Shown piece by piece: positions 6,781-15,047 of a DNA stretch of 21,511 bases. Both the position numbers and the translations under genes were made by a program. The notes under the pieces were generated by a model. The model made no database searches, was not told the origin of the DNA, and worked only from the letters and a program-made list of their open reading frames with translations. Position 1 is the stretch's first letter. Every line of letters starts with the position of its first letter. Origin of the DNA: Nitrosarchaeum sp. (GTDB lineage: Archaea > Thermoproteota > Nitrososphaeria > Nitrososphaerales > Nitrosopumilaceae); assembly GCA_016234975.1 (NCBI GenBank), contig JACRND010000170.1:1-21511 (forward strand). The letters are read 5' to 3'.

Positions 6781-8214
6781 CTACATCAAAGATACGTCAT
6801 GAGGTTGGCTTTCAGCAAATCCAGCCCTAGACATCTTGATAAATTCAGCATTTGCTTGCATTTGTGGAATTGTATGCGCTCCACAATAACTCAATCCTGA
6901 ACGTACACCGCCAGTTAATTGTTTTAGAATATCAGTTACAGTTCCTTTGTATGGAACCATCGCCTCAACGCCTTCTGCAACATAATCATTAAGATCCTCA
7001 TCAAATGAAATAGAACCTGTTTCTTTTGATTTTCTTCCCAAAGAAGCTCCAAGTGAAGCCATTCCACGATATATTTTAAAACGCTTACCGTTTTTTGTCA
7101 ATACAGTTCCTGGTGATTCATCAGTTCCTCCAAGCATACTGCCTACCATCACAGAAGATGCACCTGCAGCCAATGCCTTGGTAGCATCTCCAGAAGTTCG
7201 GGTTCCACCATCAGAAATAATTGGAATGCCGTAATCTTTTCCAATCTTGGCACAGTCCATTACTGCTGTTAATTGTGGTACTCCAGAACCAGTAATTACT
7301 CTAGTAATACAAATTGATCCAGAACCTACACCGACCTTAACTGCGTCTACCCCTGCTTTAATTAGATCCTCTGCACCTTGTGCAGTTGCAATATTTCCAG
7401 CAATTAATTCACATTTAGGAAACGCTTTTTTGATATTACGAATTGTATTAATTGCATTTTCACTATGACCATGAGCAATATCAACAACTAGGACATCTGC
7501 ACCTGCTTCTAACAAGGACTCTGTTCTCTCCATAAAATCTCCCTTTACACCTACGGCAGCTCCAACAAGAGGTCGTCCTTTCTTATCTTTTGATGCAGAA
7601 GGATAGTCCTCAATATTTGTAATGTCTTTGCTTGTAATCAGACCTTTAATAAAACCAGATTCGTCAATTATTGGTAGTTTTTCAATCCTATGTTGATGTA
7701 AAATTTTCTTGGCTTCATCCAAGCTCACACCAAGTTTAGCAGTTACAACATCTTTTGTCATAACATCTTTGATAAGATGAGTAGTGTCAGTTTCAAATAA
7801 TAAATCTCTATCAGTAACTATTCCAACTAATTTAGAATTAGAATCAATAACTAAAAGACCAGAAATTTCTTTTTCTTCAGCATAATTTATTGCATCTTGA
7901 ACAGTTTTATCAAGATGAATAACATATGGATTTTCAATCATTACACTGCCAGATCTTTTTACTTTGAGAACTTCATTGGCTTGCTCTTTAATTGTCAAAA
8001 ATCTGTGAATAATTCCTATTCCTCCAGCACGGGCCATGGCTACAGCCATTGCAGATTCAGTTACAGTATCCATGTTTGCGCTAACAAATGGAATGTTAAT
8101 TGAGATATTACGTGATAATTTTGTGCTTAAATTGGTTTGAGATCTGCTAGTGATATCAGAATATTTGGGTACAAGAAGAACATCATCAAAAGTTAATCCT
8201 TCTTTGAATTCCAA
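6781..8214 (-). CDS. guaB: Inosine-5'-monophosphate dehydrogenase
   Basis: GuaB oxidises IMP to XMP with NAD+, the rate-limiting step to GMP. The 477-residue protein has the standard TIM barrel interrupted by a CBS pair (about 92-200). Motifs present are [14 protein letters not shown] (7-20), the catalytic loop GSGSICITR with C302, [20 protein letters not shown] and the flap [11 protein letters not shown]. The start is TTG at 8214: the frame has no ATG or GTG before the TAA at 8245-8247, and an AAGGT lies a few bases upstream as a Shine-Dalgarno-like site. It lies 30 bases downstream of folP on the same strand and is probably cotranscribed. guaA, for the next step, is encoded about 2.3 kb away on the other strand. 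Confidence 0.97.
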   Translation of the reverse strand: MEFKEGLTFDDVLLVPKYSDITSRSQTNLSTKLSRNISINIPFVSANMDTVTESAMAVAMARAGGIGIIHRFLTIKEQANEVLKVKRSGSVMIENPYVIHLDKTVQDAINYAEEKEISGLLVIDSNSKLVGIVTDRDLLFETDTTHLIKDVMTKDVVTAKLGVSLDEAKKILHQHRIEKLPIIDESGFIKGLITSKDITNIEDYPSASKDKKGRPLVGAAVGVKGDFMERTESLLEAGADVLVVDIAHGHSENAINTIRNIKKAFPKCELIAGNIATAQGAEDLIKAGVDAVKVGVGSGSICITRVITGSGVPQLTAVMDCAKIGKDYGIPIISDGGTRTSGDATKALAAGASSVMVGSMLGGTDESPGTVLTKNGKRFKIYRGMASLGASLGRKSKETGSISFDEDLNDYVAEGVEAMVPYKGTVTDILKQLTGGVRSGLSYCGAHTIPQMQANAEFIKMSRAGFAESQPHDVSLM

Positions 8215-8244
8215 TGAAACCTTGTAAAGATGGTCAAAGATGGA

Positions 8245-9120
8245 TTATAAGCCTTTGCGTCTTTTTGATAGTTTTTCTGCAACTATAACAACGTCCTTTG
8301 TTTCTGCTACATTATGAGTACGAATGACATCAGCACCATTAAGAACAGATACAACCTCAGCAGCAAGAGATCCAAATAATCGATCGGATGCATTTTCCTT
8401 TCCTAAAAGTTTTCCAATAAAGGATTTATTTGAAACAGAAATCAAAATCGGGTGTTGTTTTTTAATTGATTTTAAATTTTGAATAATAGATAGATCTCTT
8501 TTTAACCAATCAGATTTAATTTTTGTAAAAAAAGATCCCTTTCCAGATTTTCTAAAAAAACCAATAGCGGGATCCAAAACAATCTTACTGGACGGAATTC
8601 CAGCAGTTTTTGCGATTTTTAGACTATCTTGTAGAAGATTTTTAGTTGATTGTATATTGCCAGATACTGTCTTTGAATCAAATGCACACAAAATAAGTGA
8701 CGGTCTATATTCTCTAATGACATCAGTCATTTTATCATCATACTTTAATCCAGAAATATCGTTGATTATTTCAATCCCATGTTCTAAAGCAGATTGTGCA
8801 ACATTTGCTCTACAGGTATCAACAGATATTGGGAGATTAGACACACTTTGAATAATCTTGATTGCATTTAGAATTCTTTGTGATTCTATTTTTTCAGATA
8901 CCGATGTTGACAAATATGGTGCAGTTGACATTCCTCCAACATCAATAAAATCTGCTCCATCAACTTCCATTTGTTTTATTGTGTCTGTAATCTGTTGTTT
9001 TGTTGTTTTAATTGATTTTTTGTAAAATGACTCAGGACTGGTGTTTAAAATGCCCATTATTCTGACTGGATTTTTCCCTCCCACGCCTACATTTCCAAGC
9101 TTAGTCACATGATTTATCAT
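8245..9120 (-). CDS. folP: Dihydropteroate synthase family protein
   Basis: Dihydropteroate synthase joins a pterin methyl diphosphate to an aminobenzoate-type amine in folate or tetrahydromethanopterin synthesis. The 291-residue TIM barrel shows MGILNTSPESFY (22-33), DFIDVGGMSTAPY (57-69), ISVDTCRANVAQ (98-109), INDISG (119-124), LDPAIGFF (182-189) and IRTHNVAET (266-274). The usual SRK-S motif reads SNKS (230-233), so the conserved arginine is replaced. In archaea the amine may be ribofuranosylaminobenzene phosphate and not p-aminobenzoate; the sequence does not settle this. It starts at ATG 9120, back to back with an MptE-like pterin pyrophosphokinase, the enzyme of the preceding step, which strongly supports a pterin role. 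Confidence 0.9.
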   Translation of the reverse strand: MINHVTKLGNVGVGGKNPVRIMGILNTSPESFYKKSIKTTKQQITDTIKQMEVDGADFIDVGGMSTAPYLSTSVSEKIESQRILNAIKIIQSVSNLPISVDTCRANVAQSALEHGIEIINDISGLKYDDKMTDVIREYRPSLILCAFDSKTVSGNIQSTKNLLQDSLKIAKTAGIPSSKIVLDPAIGFFRKSGKGSFFTKIKSDWLKRDLSIIQNLKSIKKQHPILISVSNKSFIGKLLGKENASDRLFGSLAAEVVSVLNGADVIRTHNVAETKDVVIVAEKLSKRRKGL

Positions 9121-9142
9121 AAACCGTACTAATTTGAGTCAT

Positions 9143-9880
9143 ATGATGATTTCAGGTTGGAATAAAAAATATGCAGAGATTCTACATGAATTCAAATACA
9201 GTGAAAAACAAGATACAGAATCAGCAATTATTTTGGATTCGATTTTAAGAAAAACGGTTTCTGTTAAAAAGATCAGCGAACAGATAAAAGGAAAAACTGT
9301 TTTTGTAATAGGAGCAGGACCATCATTATCTCTAGCCATACCAGTATTGAAAAATTTTAAAAAAGCGGTAAAAATTGCGGCAGACAGCGCAGTAAAGCCA
9401 TTAGTTGAAAACGGAATTAAACCAGATATTGTTGTTACTGACTTGGATGGAGATGAGGATTCATTGATAAAAGTTGGAAAGACAAATTCAATTTTTGTGG
9501 TTCATGCTCATGGAGACAATATTGCTAAATTATGTCTTGTAGAGAATTTTAAAAATTGTATTGGCACTACACAGTCAAAACCATTCAAAAATATACAAAA
9601 TTTTGGAGGTTTCACTGATGGAGATAGAGCAGTTTTTCTTGCAAGTTATTTTGATGCAAGAAAAATTATTTTGTTTGGGATGGATTTTGGAAAAAAAATA
9701 GGAAAATATTCTCAAACAAAAGTATCGGAGAGAAAAACCAAATTAAAGAAATTAAGAAAAAGTAAATCACTCTTGGAATGGTTATCAGAAAAAACAAGAT
9801 CGCAGTTATTTACAACATCAAGTCCAATTAGAGGATTTGAAAAGATACCCTACAGTGAACTCGATATTATAATTACCTAG
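9143..9880 (+). CDS. mptE: 6-hydroxymethyl-7,8-dihydropterin pyrophosphokinase, MptE-like (DUF115)
   Basis: Archaeal MptE makes the pterin diphosphate used by dihydropteroate synthase and is unrelated to bacterial FolK. The protein has the DUF115 core: VIGAGPSLS, then IKPDIVVTDLDGDEDS, FVVHAHGDN, and FGGFTDGDRAVFLA, followed by ILFGMDFG. The acidic DLDGD and HAHGDN motifs probably bind metal and ATP. The frame is open back to a TTG at 9134, but I prefer ATG 9143 (245 residues; another ATG follows at 9146), which leaves only 22 bases to the divergent folP start. A TATA-like TTTATCAT at 9113-9120 would then lie inside the first folP codons. A gene of unknown function and guaA follow on the same strand. 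Confidence 0.9.
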   Translation: MMISGWNKKYAEILHEFKYSEKQDTESAIILDSILRKTVSVKKISEQIKGKTVFVIGAGPSLSLAIPVLKNFKKAVKIAADSAVKPLVENGIKPDIVVTDLDGDEDSLIKVGKTNSIFVVHAHGDNIAKLCLVENFKNCIGTTQSKPFKNIQNFGGFTDGDRAVFLASYFDARKIILFGMDFGKKIGKYSQTKVSERKTKLKKLRKSKSLLEWLSEKTRSQLFTTSSPIRGFEKIPYSELDIIIT

Positions 9881-9904
9881 AATGCATTTAATACCCATAT
9901 CCAT

Positions 9905-10498
9905 ATGAAAGAAATTATGAAATTCTCAGAGGAACAAATACGAGATATTGTTGCTATGAGAGATAGTTTGGTCAAGCAAATTGACAAGCATCAAAATGCC
10001 ATAGAATTGTTAGAAAAAAATCTGACAATTTTAGATTTGGTGTTAAAAGAATCTAGTTTTACAAAAGCTTCTGCTCTTAGTACAGTAAAAACTTCAGAAT
10101 CATCTACAAAAATTCCAACTGCATCTACTCAGAAATCAGAAGAAAGCTCAATTCCCATAACAAGTGGGAATGACGGTAAAATTATTGCAAATGCTTACAT
10201 CACGCCGGATCAGGTTTCAATAGTTTTAGAGGACAGCATGGAGATAAATGCAGACACGCCGCCCTTCAAATCATTTTTTATTGATAGAATTATTGGAGAA
10301 ATGAAGCGAAAAGATTCTGCAGAAGCAGAAAGCGGCAAACTTCAAAAAGAATCAGTTATCGATTACATAATTAACAAAAATGGTTCAGACATTAGAGAGA
10401 TAATTATAAAAAATTACAGACAAAAAGAGAGAGTAAACGAAATAATTAACACTGCAGGATGGTCACTTACACGTATGCTTGAAAACATCAAAAAGTGA
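9905..10498 (+). CDS. Protein of unknown function upstream of guaA
   Basis: I do not recognise this 197-residue protein. Three parts are visible. Residues about 5-50 are a charged, heptad-like helix likely to form a coiled coil. Residues 53-90 are a low-complexity Ser/Thr/Lys-rich linker. Residues about 93-197 are a mixed alpha/beta region ending in a basic helical segment (IIIKNYRQKERVNEIINTAG, 166-185). There is no membrane segment, signal peptide or metal motif. Either ATG 9905 or ATG 9917 could be the start: a TATA-like TTTAATAC at 9887-9894 fits a leaderless start at 9917, while a more distant ATTATAATT (9867-9875) would fit 9905. The stop lies four bases before the guaA ATG, so the two genes are almost certainly cotranscribed. 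Confidence 0.85.
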   Translation: MKEIMKFSEEQIRDIVAMRDSLVKQIDKHQNAIELLEKNLTILDLVLKESSFTKASALSTVKTSESSTKIPTASTQKSEESSIPITSGNDGKIIANAYITPDQVSIVLEDSMEINADTPPFKSFFIDRIIGEMKRKDSAEAESGKLQKESVIDYIINKNGSDIREIIIKNYRQKERVNEIINTAGWSLTRMLENIKK

Positions 10499-10502
10499 TT
10501 GT

Positions 10503-12026
10503 ATGGACAAGATAGTAGTTTTAGATTTTGGGTCACAGTATAGTCATTTGATTTGTAGAAGAATTAGAGAATTTTCTGTATATGCAGAGCTTGTTCCTTT
10601 TGATATTAGTTTTGAGGAATTACAAAAACACAACCCTAAGGGAATAATTTTTTCTGGAGGTCCATCAAGTGTGTATAGTTCAGATGCGCCTGTTCCAGAA
10701 AATAAAATTTTTGATATGAATTTACCACTGCTTGGAATTTGTTACGGACATCAACTAATTGTAAATAAATTTGGTGGTAAGGTAAAAAGGGCCAACAAAG
10801 AATATGGTTCATCGTTACTAACGATTGATAGCGATGAGAATCTCCTAAGTGGAATTGGTCAATCAGTTAGGGCGTGGATGAGTCATGGTGATGAGGCAGA
10901 ACAAATACCACCTGGATTCAGAGTGATAGGACATACTGAAAGTGCAAAGGCTGCGGCAATTGCATCAGAAGAAAAGTCAATTTACGGAATTCAGTTTCAT
11001 CCAGAGGTTGTTCATACGGAACAAGGAACAGAAATTCTCAAGAATTTTGTTTTGAAAGTTTGTGGTGCTAAACAAGATTGGACTATGGAGGGATTTATCG
11101 ATGCTGCGGTAGAAAAAATTTCAAAAATAGAAGGAAATGTCTTATGTGGCGTAAGTGGAGGAATAGATTCTACTGTAGCAGCTTTGCTGATTCACAAAGC
11201 AATTGGCAATAGACAAAAGTGTGTTTTTGTAAATAACGGTCTTTTGCGATTAAATGAAGAGATAGAAATTGCAGAGATGTTCAAAAATAACTTTAATGTA
11301 AATTTTACAATGGTTGATGCTGTCCAAGTTTTTTTGACTAAACTAAAAGGTGTAGAAGACCCTGAGAGAAAAAGAATGATCGTAGGTGAGGAGTTTATTC
11401 ATGTTTTTACTGAATTTGCAAAAACAAATGGGCCTTTCAAATGGCTTGCACAAGGTACATTGTATCCAGATGTAATAGAGAGTGGAGTTTCAAAAGGTCC
11501 AGCTGCAGTAATAAAATCACATCATAATGTAGGCGGATTACCAGATTGGCTTGATTTGAAGATATTGGAGCCATTGCGTGATTTATACAAAGATGAAGTA
11601 AGAAAAATAGCTAAAATTTTAGGTGTTCCGGAAAAACTTTTCATGCGACATCCATTTCCAGGACCTGGTTTGGCTGTAAGGATTATTGGTGAAGTTACTC
11701 CAGCAAAACTTCAGATATCAAAAATAGCAAGTAAGATTGTAGAAGATGAATTGATTGCAGCTGATCTTTATGGTAAAGTGTGGCAGGCATATGCAGCAGT
11801 AGGTGATGATAAGGCAGTCGGAGTCGTAGGAGATGAAAGAAAATACGGAAATATTGTAATGATCAGAGTAGTAGACTCCATTGATGCAATGACAGCAGAT
11901 TGGACTAGATTACCACATGCCTTATTAGAAAAAATCAGCAACAGAATTACAAACGAGGTAGAAGACGTAACATGGGTAACATATGCAATTTCAAGTAAAC
12001 CTCCTGCAACAATTGAACCACAATAA
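10503..12026 (+). CDS. guaA: GMP synthase (glutamine-hydrolysing), fused amidotransferase and synthetase
   Basis: GuaA aminates XMP to GMP using glutamine and ATP. The class I amidotransferase domain has its triad C80 (LLGICYGHQ), H166 and E168 (FHPEV). The N-type ATP pyrophosphatase has the PP-loop SGGIDS (218-223). The C-terminal dimerisation and XMP-binding domain ends at the canonical KPPATIEPQ-type tail. I place the start at ATG 10503 (507 residues), four bases after the preceding stop, because the family begins IVVLDFGSQY. An in-frame ATG at 10479 would add eight unconserved residues overlapping the upstream gene. Many archaea encode the two domains as separate genes; here they are fused as in bacteria and eukaryotes. 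Confidence 0.97.
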   Translation: MDKIVVLDFGSQYSHLICRRIREFSVYAELVPFDISFEELQKHNPKGIIFSGGPSSVYSSDAPVPENKIFDMNLPLLGICYGHQLIVNKFGGKVKRANKEYGSSLLTIDSDENLLSGIGQSVRAWMSHGDEAEQIPPGFRVIGHTESAKAAAIASEEKSIYGIQFHPEVVHTEQGTEILKNFVLKVCGAKQDWTMEGFIDAAVEKISKIEGNVLCGVSGGIDSTVAALLIHKAIGNRQKCVFVNNGLLRLNEEIEIAEMFKNNFNVNFTMVDAVQVFLTKLKGVEDPERKRMIVGEEFIHVFTEFAKTNGPFKWLAQGTLYPDVIESGVSKGPAAVIKSHHNVGGLPDWLDLKILEPLRDLYKDEVRKIAKILGVPEKLFMRHPFPGPGLAVRIIGEVTPAKLQISKIASKIVEDELIAADLYGKVWQAYAAVGDDKAVGVVGDERKYGNIVMIRVVDSIDAMTADWTRLPHALLEKISNRITNEVEDVTWVTYAISSKPPATIEPQ

Positions 12027-12128
12027 AACATCGAAAATCATTACAAAATACTGAAATAATTCATAAAAATTGTTCTCAAATTTGATGTTTAAAAGACTAC
12101 TTTAATACAAATTAATCATAATAAATTC

Positions 12129-12599
12129 ATGGTAAAAATTCCAAATGAGATCAAAGAATTCATTGAGAAACAGGGAATTTTTGCAGTAGGCACTATAGGA
12201 GTAAATAATTTGCCAAATGTATCTCCTAGAATTTTCTTCAGAGTTGATGAAGATATGATATATTGGTTAGATTTTTTCAAACATAAATCTTACAAAAATA
12301 TTCAAGCAAACCCTTGGGTCACCATTTCTGTTTTTAATAAAGAGGATTTGAAAGGATTTCAATTTAGAGGAATTGTGAGTTTTATAATAGATGAACCCAT
12401 AAAATCAGAAATCAAAGAATCTATCATTAAAAAAATATTAGAAAGAAATTCATCAGAGAAAATAAAAAAACTTAGTGAGAAAAAAGAAGTTCAAGTCATA
12501 CAATTTGAACCAAAAGTATGCTACTCACTAAATCCTGAAGAGTTTAGCGATATGTGCATAGGATCAGACATTGATTCTACACGTTTATTTCAAAAGTAA
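12129..12599 (+). CDS. Pyridoxamine 5'-phosphate oxidase-related FMN-binding split-barrel protein
   Basis: The 156-residue protein fits the PPOX-like split barrel: an N-terminal helix (IPNEIKEFIEKQGIFAVGTI), then strands with LPNVSPRIFFRVDEDMIYWLD and KSYKNIQANPWVTISVF, the part that binds flavin phosphate in relatives. Such small proteins bind FMN, F420 or heme, and the cofactor cannot be read from sequence alone. Archaeal members are often F420-dependent oxidoreductases, and thaumarchaea are thought to make F420; a role in redox or detoxification is therefore possible but inferred. It has its own upstream AT-rich region (about 12107-12125, with TAATACAAATTAATC), 102 bases after guaA. Confidence 0.8.
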   Translation: MVKIPNEIKEFIEKQGIFAVGTIGVNNLPNVSPRIFFRVDEDMIYWLDFFKHKSYKNIQANPWVTISVFNKEDLKGFQFRGIVSFIIDEPIKSEIKESIIKKILERNSSEKIKKLSEKKEVQVIQFEPKVCYSLNPEEFSDMCIGSDIDSTRLFQK

Positions 12600-12625
12600 T
12601 CCATTAATAATCAAATTTTTTTGAG

Positions 12626-12892
12626 ATGATTATGGGTTTTCATGTATTTGATACATATGTCAAATCAAAAAATGGGTATGTCATGCATTTTGATGTAATA
12701 ACTGACAAAAATGATACAGAAAAAGCAATCACATTTGCAAAAGAGTGGTTAAAAAATATTGGAGAGAAAGACGCCAAAATCACTACAGAAGAATGTAGGT
12801 TTTGTCATACGCAATCTGTATCAGAAGAAATTGAAATTGAGATAATGACAAACGGTTATTTTATTGCAAAAATGGAAGGCTGTCCTCAATAA
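12626..12892 (+). CDS. DUF2024 family protein
   Basis: The 88-residue protein matches the small DUF2024 family, which has no known function. The family pattern is visible: HVFDTYVKSKNGYVMHFDVI (6-25), EECRFCHTQ (56-64) and GYFIAKMEGC (77-86). C57, C60, H61 and C86 could make a metal site, but this is inference. A second in-frame ATG (12632) is an equally possible start. It follows the PPOX-like gene by 26 bases and precedes the 2H phosphoesterase by 12 bases, so the three may form one operon. Confidence 0.8.
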   Translation: MIMGFHVFDTYVKSKNGYVMHFDVITDKNDTEKAITFAKEWLKNIGEKDAKITTEECRFCHTQSVSEEIEIEIMTNGYFIAKMEGCPQ

Positions 12893-12904
12893 AATTTGAA
12901 TAAT

Positions 12905-13399
12905 ATGCATGCGATTTGGCTTACTTTTTCTAAAGACGATAGAAATTGCCTAAAGAAGATCATTGATGAAATTTCAGAAAAATATCATGCTCCAAAATTT
13001 GAACCACATATTACAGTTTACGGATTGGTAGATTCTGAATTGAGCTTGATTGACAGTATTGCAAAAGAAGTAACACTGAATTGTAATTCATTTATGGTCA
13101 AAAAATCAGAAATTTTGCAATCTGATGAATTATGGAAGACAGTATACATAGAATTAAAAATGAATAATCAGTTGGAAGTAATTCATAAAAATCTTAAAAA
13201 ACATTTTGAAAAAATTTCAAAATATGAATTTAATCCACACATCAGCCTAATTTATAAAATCTTACCAATAGAAGAAAAAATCAAAATTATAAACGAATTA
13301 GACATTAAAAATGAATTTATGGTAAAAAAACTTGTTGTGCAAAAATTTTTTCCAGATGTAGAAAAATGGAAGATTATAAAAAAATACAATTTAATTTGA
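12905..13399 (+). CDS. 2H phosphoesterase / 2'-5' RNA ligase superfamily protein
   Basis: Two H-x-S/T motifs define the 2H superfamily: PHIT (H35, T37) and PHIS (H113, S115), counted from the ATG at 12905 (164 residues). The frame extends to a TTG at 12896, which would add three residues. The two histidines usually attack 2',3'-cyclic or 2'-5' phosphodiester bonds in RNA or nucleotides. In archaea these proteins are called ThpR or cyclic phosphodiesterase and may act on ends left by RNA cleavage, including tRNA splicing, though their in vivo role is not settled. The N-terminal HAIWLTFSKDD resembles small cyclic phosphodiesterases more than classic ThpR. It lies convergent to the ROK gene, with 67 bases between the stops. 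Confidence 0.8.
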   Translation: MHAIWLTFSKDDRNCLKKIIDEISEKYHAPKFEPHITVYGLVDSELSLIDSIAKEVTLNCNSFMVKKSEILQSDELWKTVYIELKMNNQLEVIHKNLKKHFEKISKYEFNPHISLIYKILPIEEKIKIINELDIKNEFMVKKLVVQKFFPDVEKWKIIKKYNLI

Positions 13400-13466
13400 A
13401 AAGTCATCAGCATGCTAAAATATCGTACATATTCACAATTCTAGAAGAAATAGTTCAGATTAGATT

Positions 13467-14225
13467 TTACAGTAATGCTGCACCAAAAACTCCAGCAGAA
13501 TCACCTAATTTGTTTTTTAGAATTGGGGTATCAACTAAATCTGAAAAGACTTTGTGATATACTGAATCTTTTCCTTCAGTGTATAAAAAATTAACATTAG
13601 ATAAACCGCCTCCTAAAACTATTACATCGGGATCTAAAATATCAATTACATTTGCCAATCCAAATCCAAAATTTTCCAAAAATTCATTCTTCCATTGTTT
13701 TGCTTTGGGATTATCAAGATTTTGTATAATTTCAGGCATGCTTTGTGATCTTCCAGTCAGCTCTTTCCATCGTTTTTCTAATGCAGGACCACTAATGTAT
13801 GTCTCAACACAACCTTGTTTTCCACAATAACAATTATTTCCATTTTGATGTAATGTATGATGTCCCCACTCTCCAGCGATATTGGTTCTACCTTGATGAA
13901 TTTTTTTATCAATAACTATACCTCCGCCTACACCAGTACCCATTATTACATGCTCTTTGAGTGATTTTCCTATAAGACATTGAGTATTGCTATTTTTTAT
14001 CAAGCCAGTCTTTTTTGAAATTGCACCAGGAGTGCAAATTCCCATAGAATAATCTTCAATATTTTTCAAAAGATCTGTAGCCAGCGAACTAATTGCATCT
14101 AGTATTTGATGATAATCATTTTGTGGGGTTGGAACTCTTTTTCTTTGAATTGTGTTATGATGTTCATCTAGCAAAATTGCTTCTATTTTAGTTCCGCCAA
14201 GATCGATACCTAGTTTATACAACAA
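13467..14225 (-). CDS. ROK-family sugar kinase homologue with internal deletion of the catalytic segment
   Basis: ROK kinases phosphorylate sugars such as fructose, glucose or N-acetylhexosamines. The phosphate-binding GIDLGGTK (6-13), CTPGAI (64-69), NSNTQC (78-83), GTGVGGGIVI (96-105), AGEWGHH (117-123) and the zinc motif CYCGKQGCVE (132-141) are all intact. The C-terminal DPDVIVLGGGLSN is also present. Between GKSLKEH (86-92) and VIMGTG (93-98), however, the roughly 35-40 residues that normally contain NDAN with the catalytic aspartate are absent. The total is 252 residues against about 290-310. The frame is continuous, so the loss maps to about 13945-13960 as a clean in-frame deletion. 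It may be catalytically dead, regulatory, decaying, or an assembly error. It lies 51 bases downstream of the split thermosome gene. Confidence 0.85.
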   Translation of the reverse strand: MLYKLGIDLGGTKIEAILLDEHHNTIQRKRVPTPQNDYHQILDAISSLATDLLKNIEDYSMGICTPGAISKKTGLIKNSNTQCLIGKSLKEHVIMGTGVGGGIVIDKKIHQGRTNIAGEWGHHTLHQNGNNCYCGKQGCVETYISGPALEKRWKELTGRSQSMPEIIQNLDNPKAKQWKNEFLENFGFGLANVIDILDPDVIVLGGGLSNVNFLYTEGKDSVYHKVFSDLVDTPILKNKLGDSAGVFGAALL

Positions 14226-14276
14226 TAATTTAATGAAAATAGGATTGCTTAAGTTTAGCTAATTATATCGAAGATA

Positions 14277-15041
14277 TTATCGTGCACCAGAAACGGAAAT
14301 TACATCATCGATTCTAAGAATCATACAGGCAGCTTCGGTTGCAGATTTGATTATCTGCTCTTTTACTGCAAGAGGCTCTACAACATCAATAGATAACATG
14401 TCTGCAATCCTTGTATTTCTTGCATCTATTCCTGTCCATTTACGACCTTGATTTTGTTTTGCTCTAAGTGTAGCCATTGTATCAATAGGATCCATTCCAG
14501 CATTTTCTGCTATTGTAAGAGGAATAATCTCCAATGCCTCAGCATATTTTTTAATTGCAAGTTGTTCTCTGCCATCAAAGCTATCTGCCCAGTCTTTTAG
14601 TTTAGATGCGGCATATGATTCTGGTGCCCCACCTCCTGCAACAATTTCTGGTTTTTCAATTACGTCTTTTACTACCATTAGAGAATCGTGAATTGAGCGG
14701 TCAACTTCATCAATGACTCTTTGTGAGCCACCTCGAATAAGTAAAGTTACAGATTGTGGGTTTTTACATCCTTCAATAAACACCCACTTGTCGGATTCAA
14801 CTTTCTTTTGATGAGCCAAGTCGGCAATACCAAGATCTTTTTCTGTAAGATCATCAAGATTAGAAATAACACGTCCTCCTGTAGCTTTGCCAAGTTTTAT
14901 CATGTCACTTTCTTTAACACGTCTGACTGCCATAATACCATATTTTGCTAGATAATGTTGTGCAATATCATCAATTCCTTTTTGACAAATCAATACATTA
15001 ACGCCAGCATTGTGAAGTTTGTCAACCATTGTTTTGAGCAT
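14277..15041 (-). CDS. thsB: Thermosome (group II chaperonin) subunit, C-terminal part after an in-frame TAA
   Basis: This ORF continues the thermosome gene in the same frame, two codons after the TAA that ends the upstream part. It opens at ATG 15041 with the second helix of the apical protrusion (MLKTMVDKLHNAGVNVLICQ) and carries the rest of the apical domain, then the intermediate and equatorial domains. KGIDDIAQHYLAKYG (21-35), RGGSQRVIDEVDRSIHDSL (103-121) with the hydrolysis aspartate D119, and the nucleotide-binding GGGAPE (136-141) are all intact. It ends in DDVISVSGAR without the Gly/Met-rich tail common in thermosomes. If translated, it needs its own initiation or re-initiation; a GGAAG lies 12-16 bases before the ATG. 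The gene symbol is by family only; which paralogue this is cannot be told. Confidence 0.85.
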   Translation of the reverse strand: MLKTMVDKLHNAGVNVLICQKGIDDIAQHYLAKYGIMAVRRVKESDMIKLGKATGGRVISNLDDLTEKDLGIADLAHQKKVESDKWVFIEGCKNPQSVTLLIRGGSQRVIDEVDRSIHDSLMVVKDVIEKPEIVAGGGAPESYAASKLKDWADSFDGREQLAIKKYAEALEIIPLTIAENAGMDPIDTMATLRAKQNQGRKWTGIDARNTRIADMLSIDVVEPLAVKEQIIKSATEAACMILRIDDVISVSGAR

Positions 15042-15047
15042 TCTATT

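Noticed and set aside
10479..10502. An upstream in-frame ATG for guaA, adding eight residues
   Set aside because: It overlaps the preceding gene, and the added residues are not part of the conserved N-terminus; ATG 10503 gives the canonical start.
13403..13411. A TGATGA on the minus strand between the 2H and ROK genes as the C box of a C/D guide RNA
   Set aside because: No matching CTGA D box with a guide follows at the right distance, and the base before TGATGA is not a purine.
13366..13557. A 63-residue plus-strand ORF after the 2H phosphoesterase
   Set aside because: It overlaps the ends of two supported genes and has no recognisable motif; it fits a chance frame.
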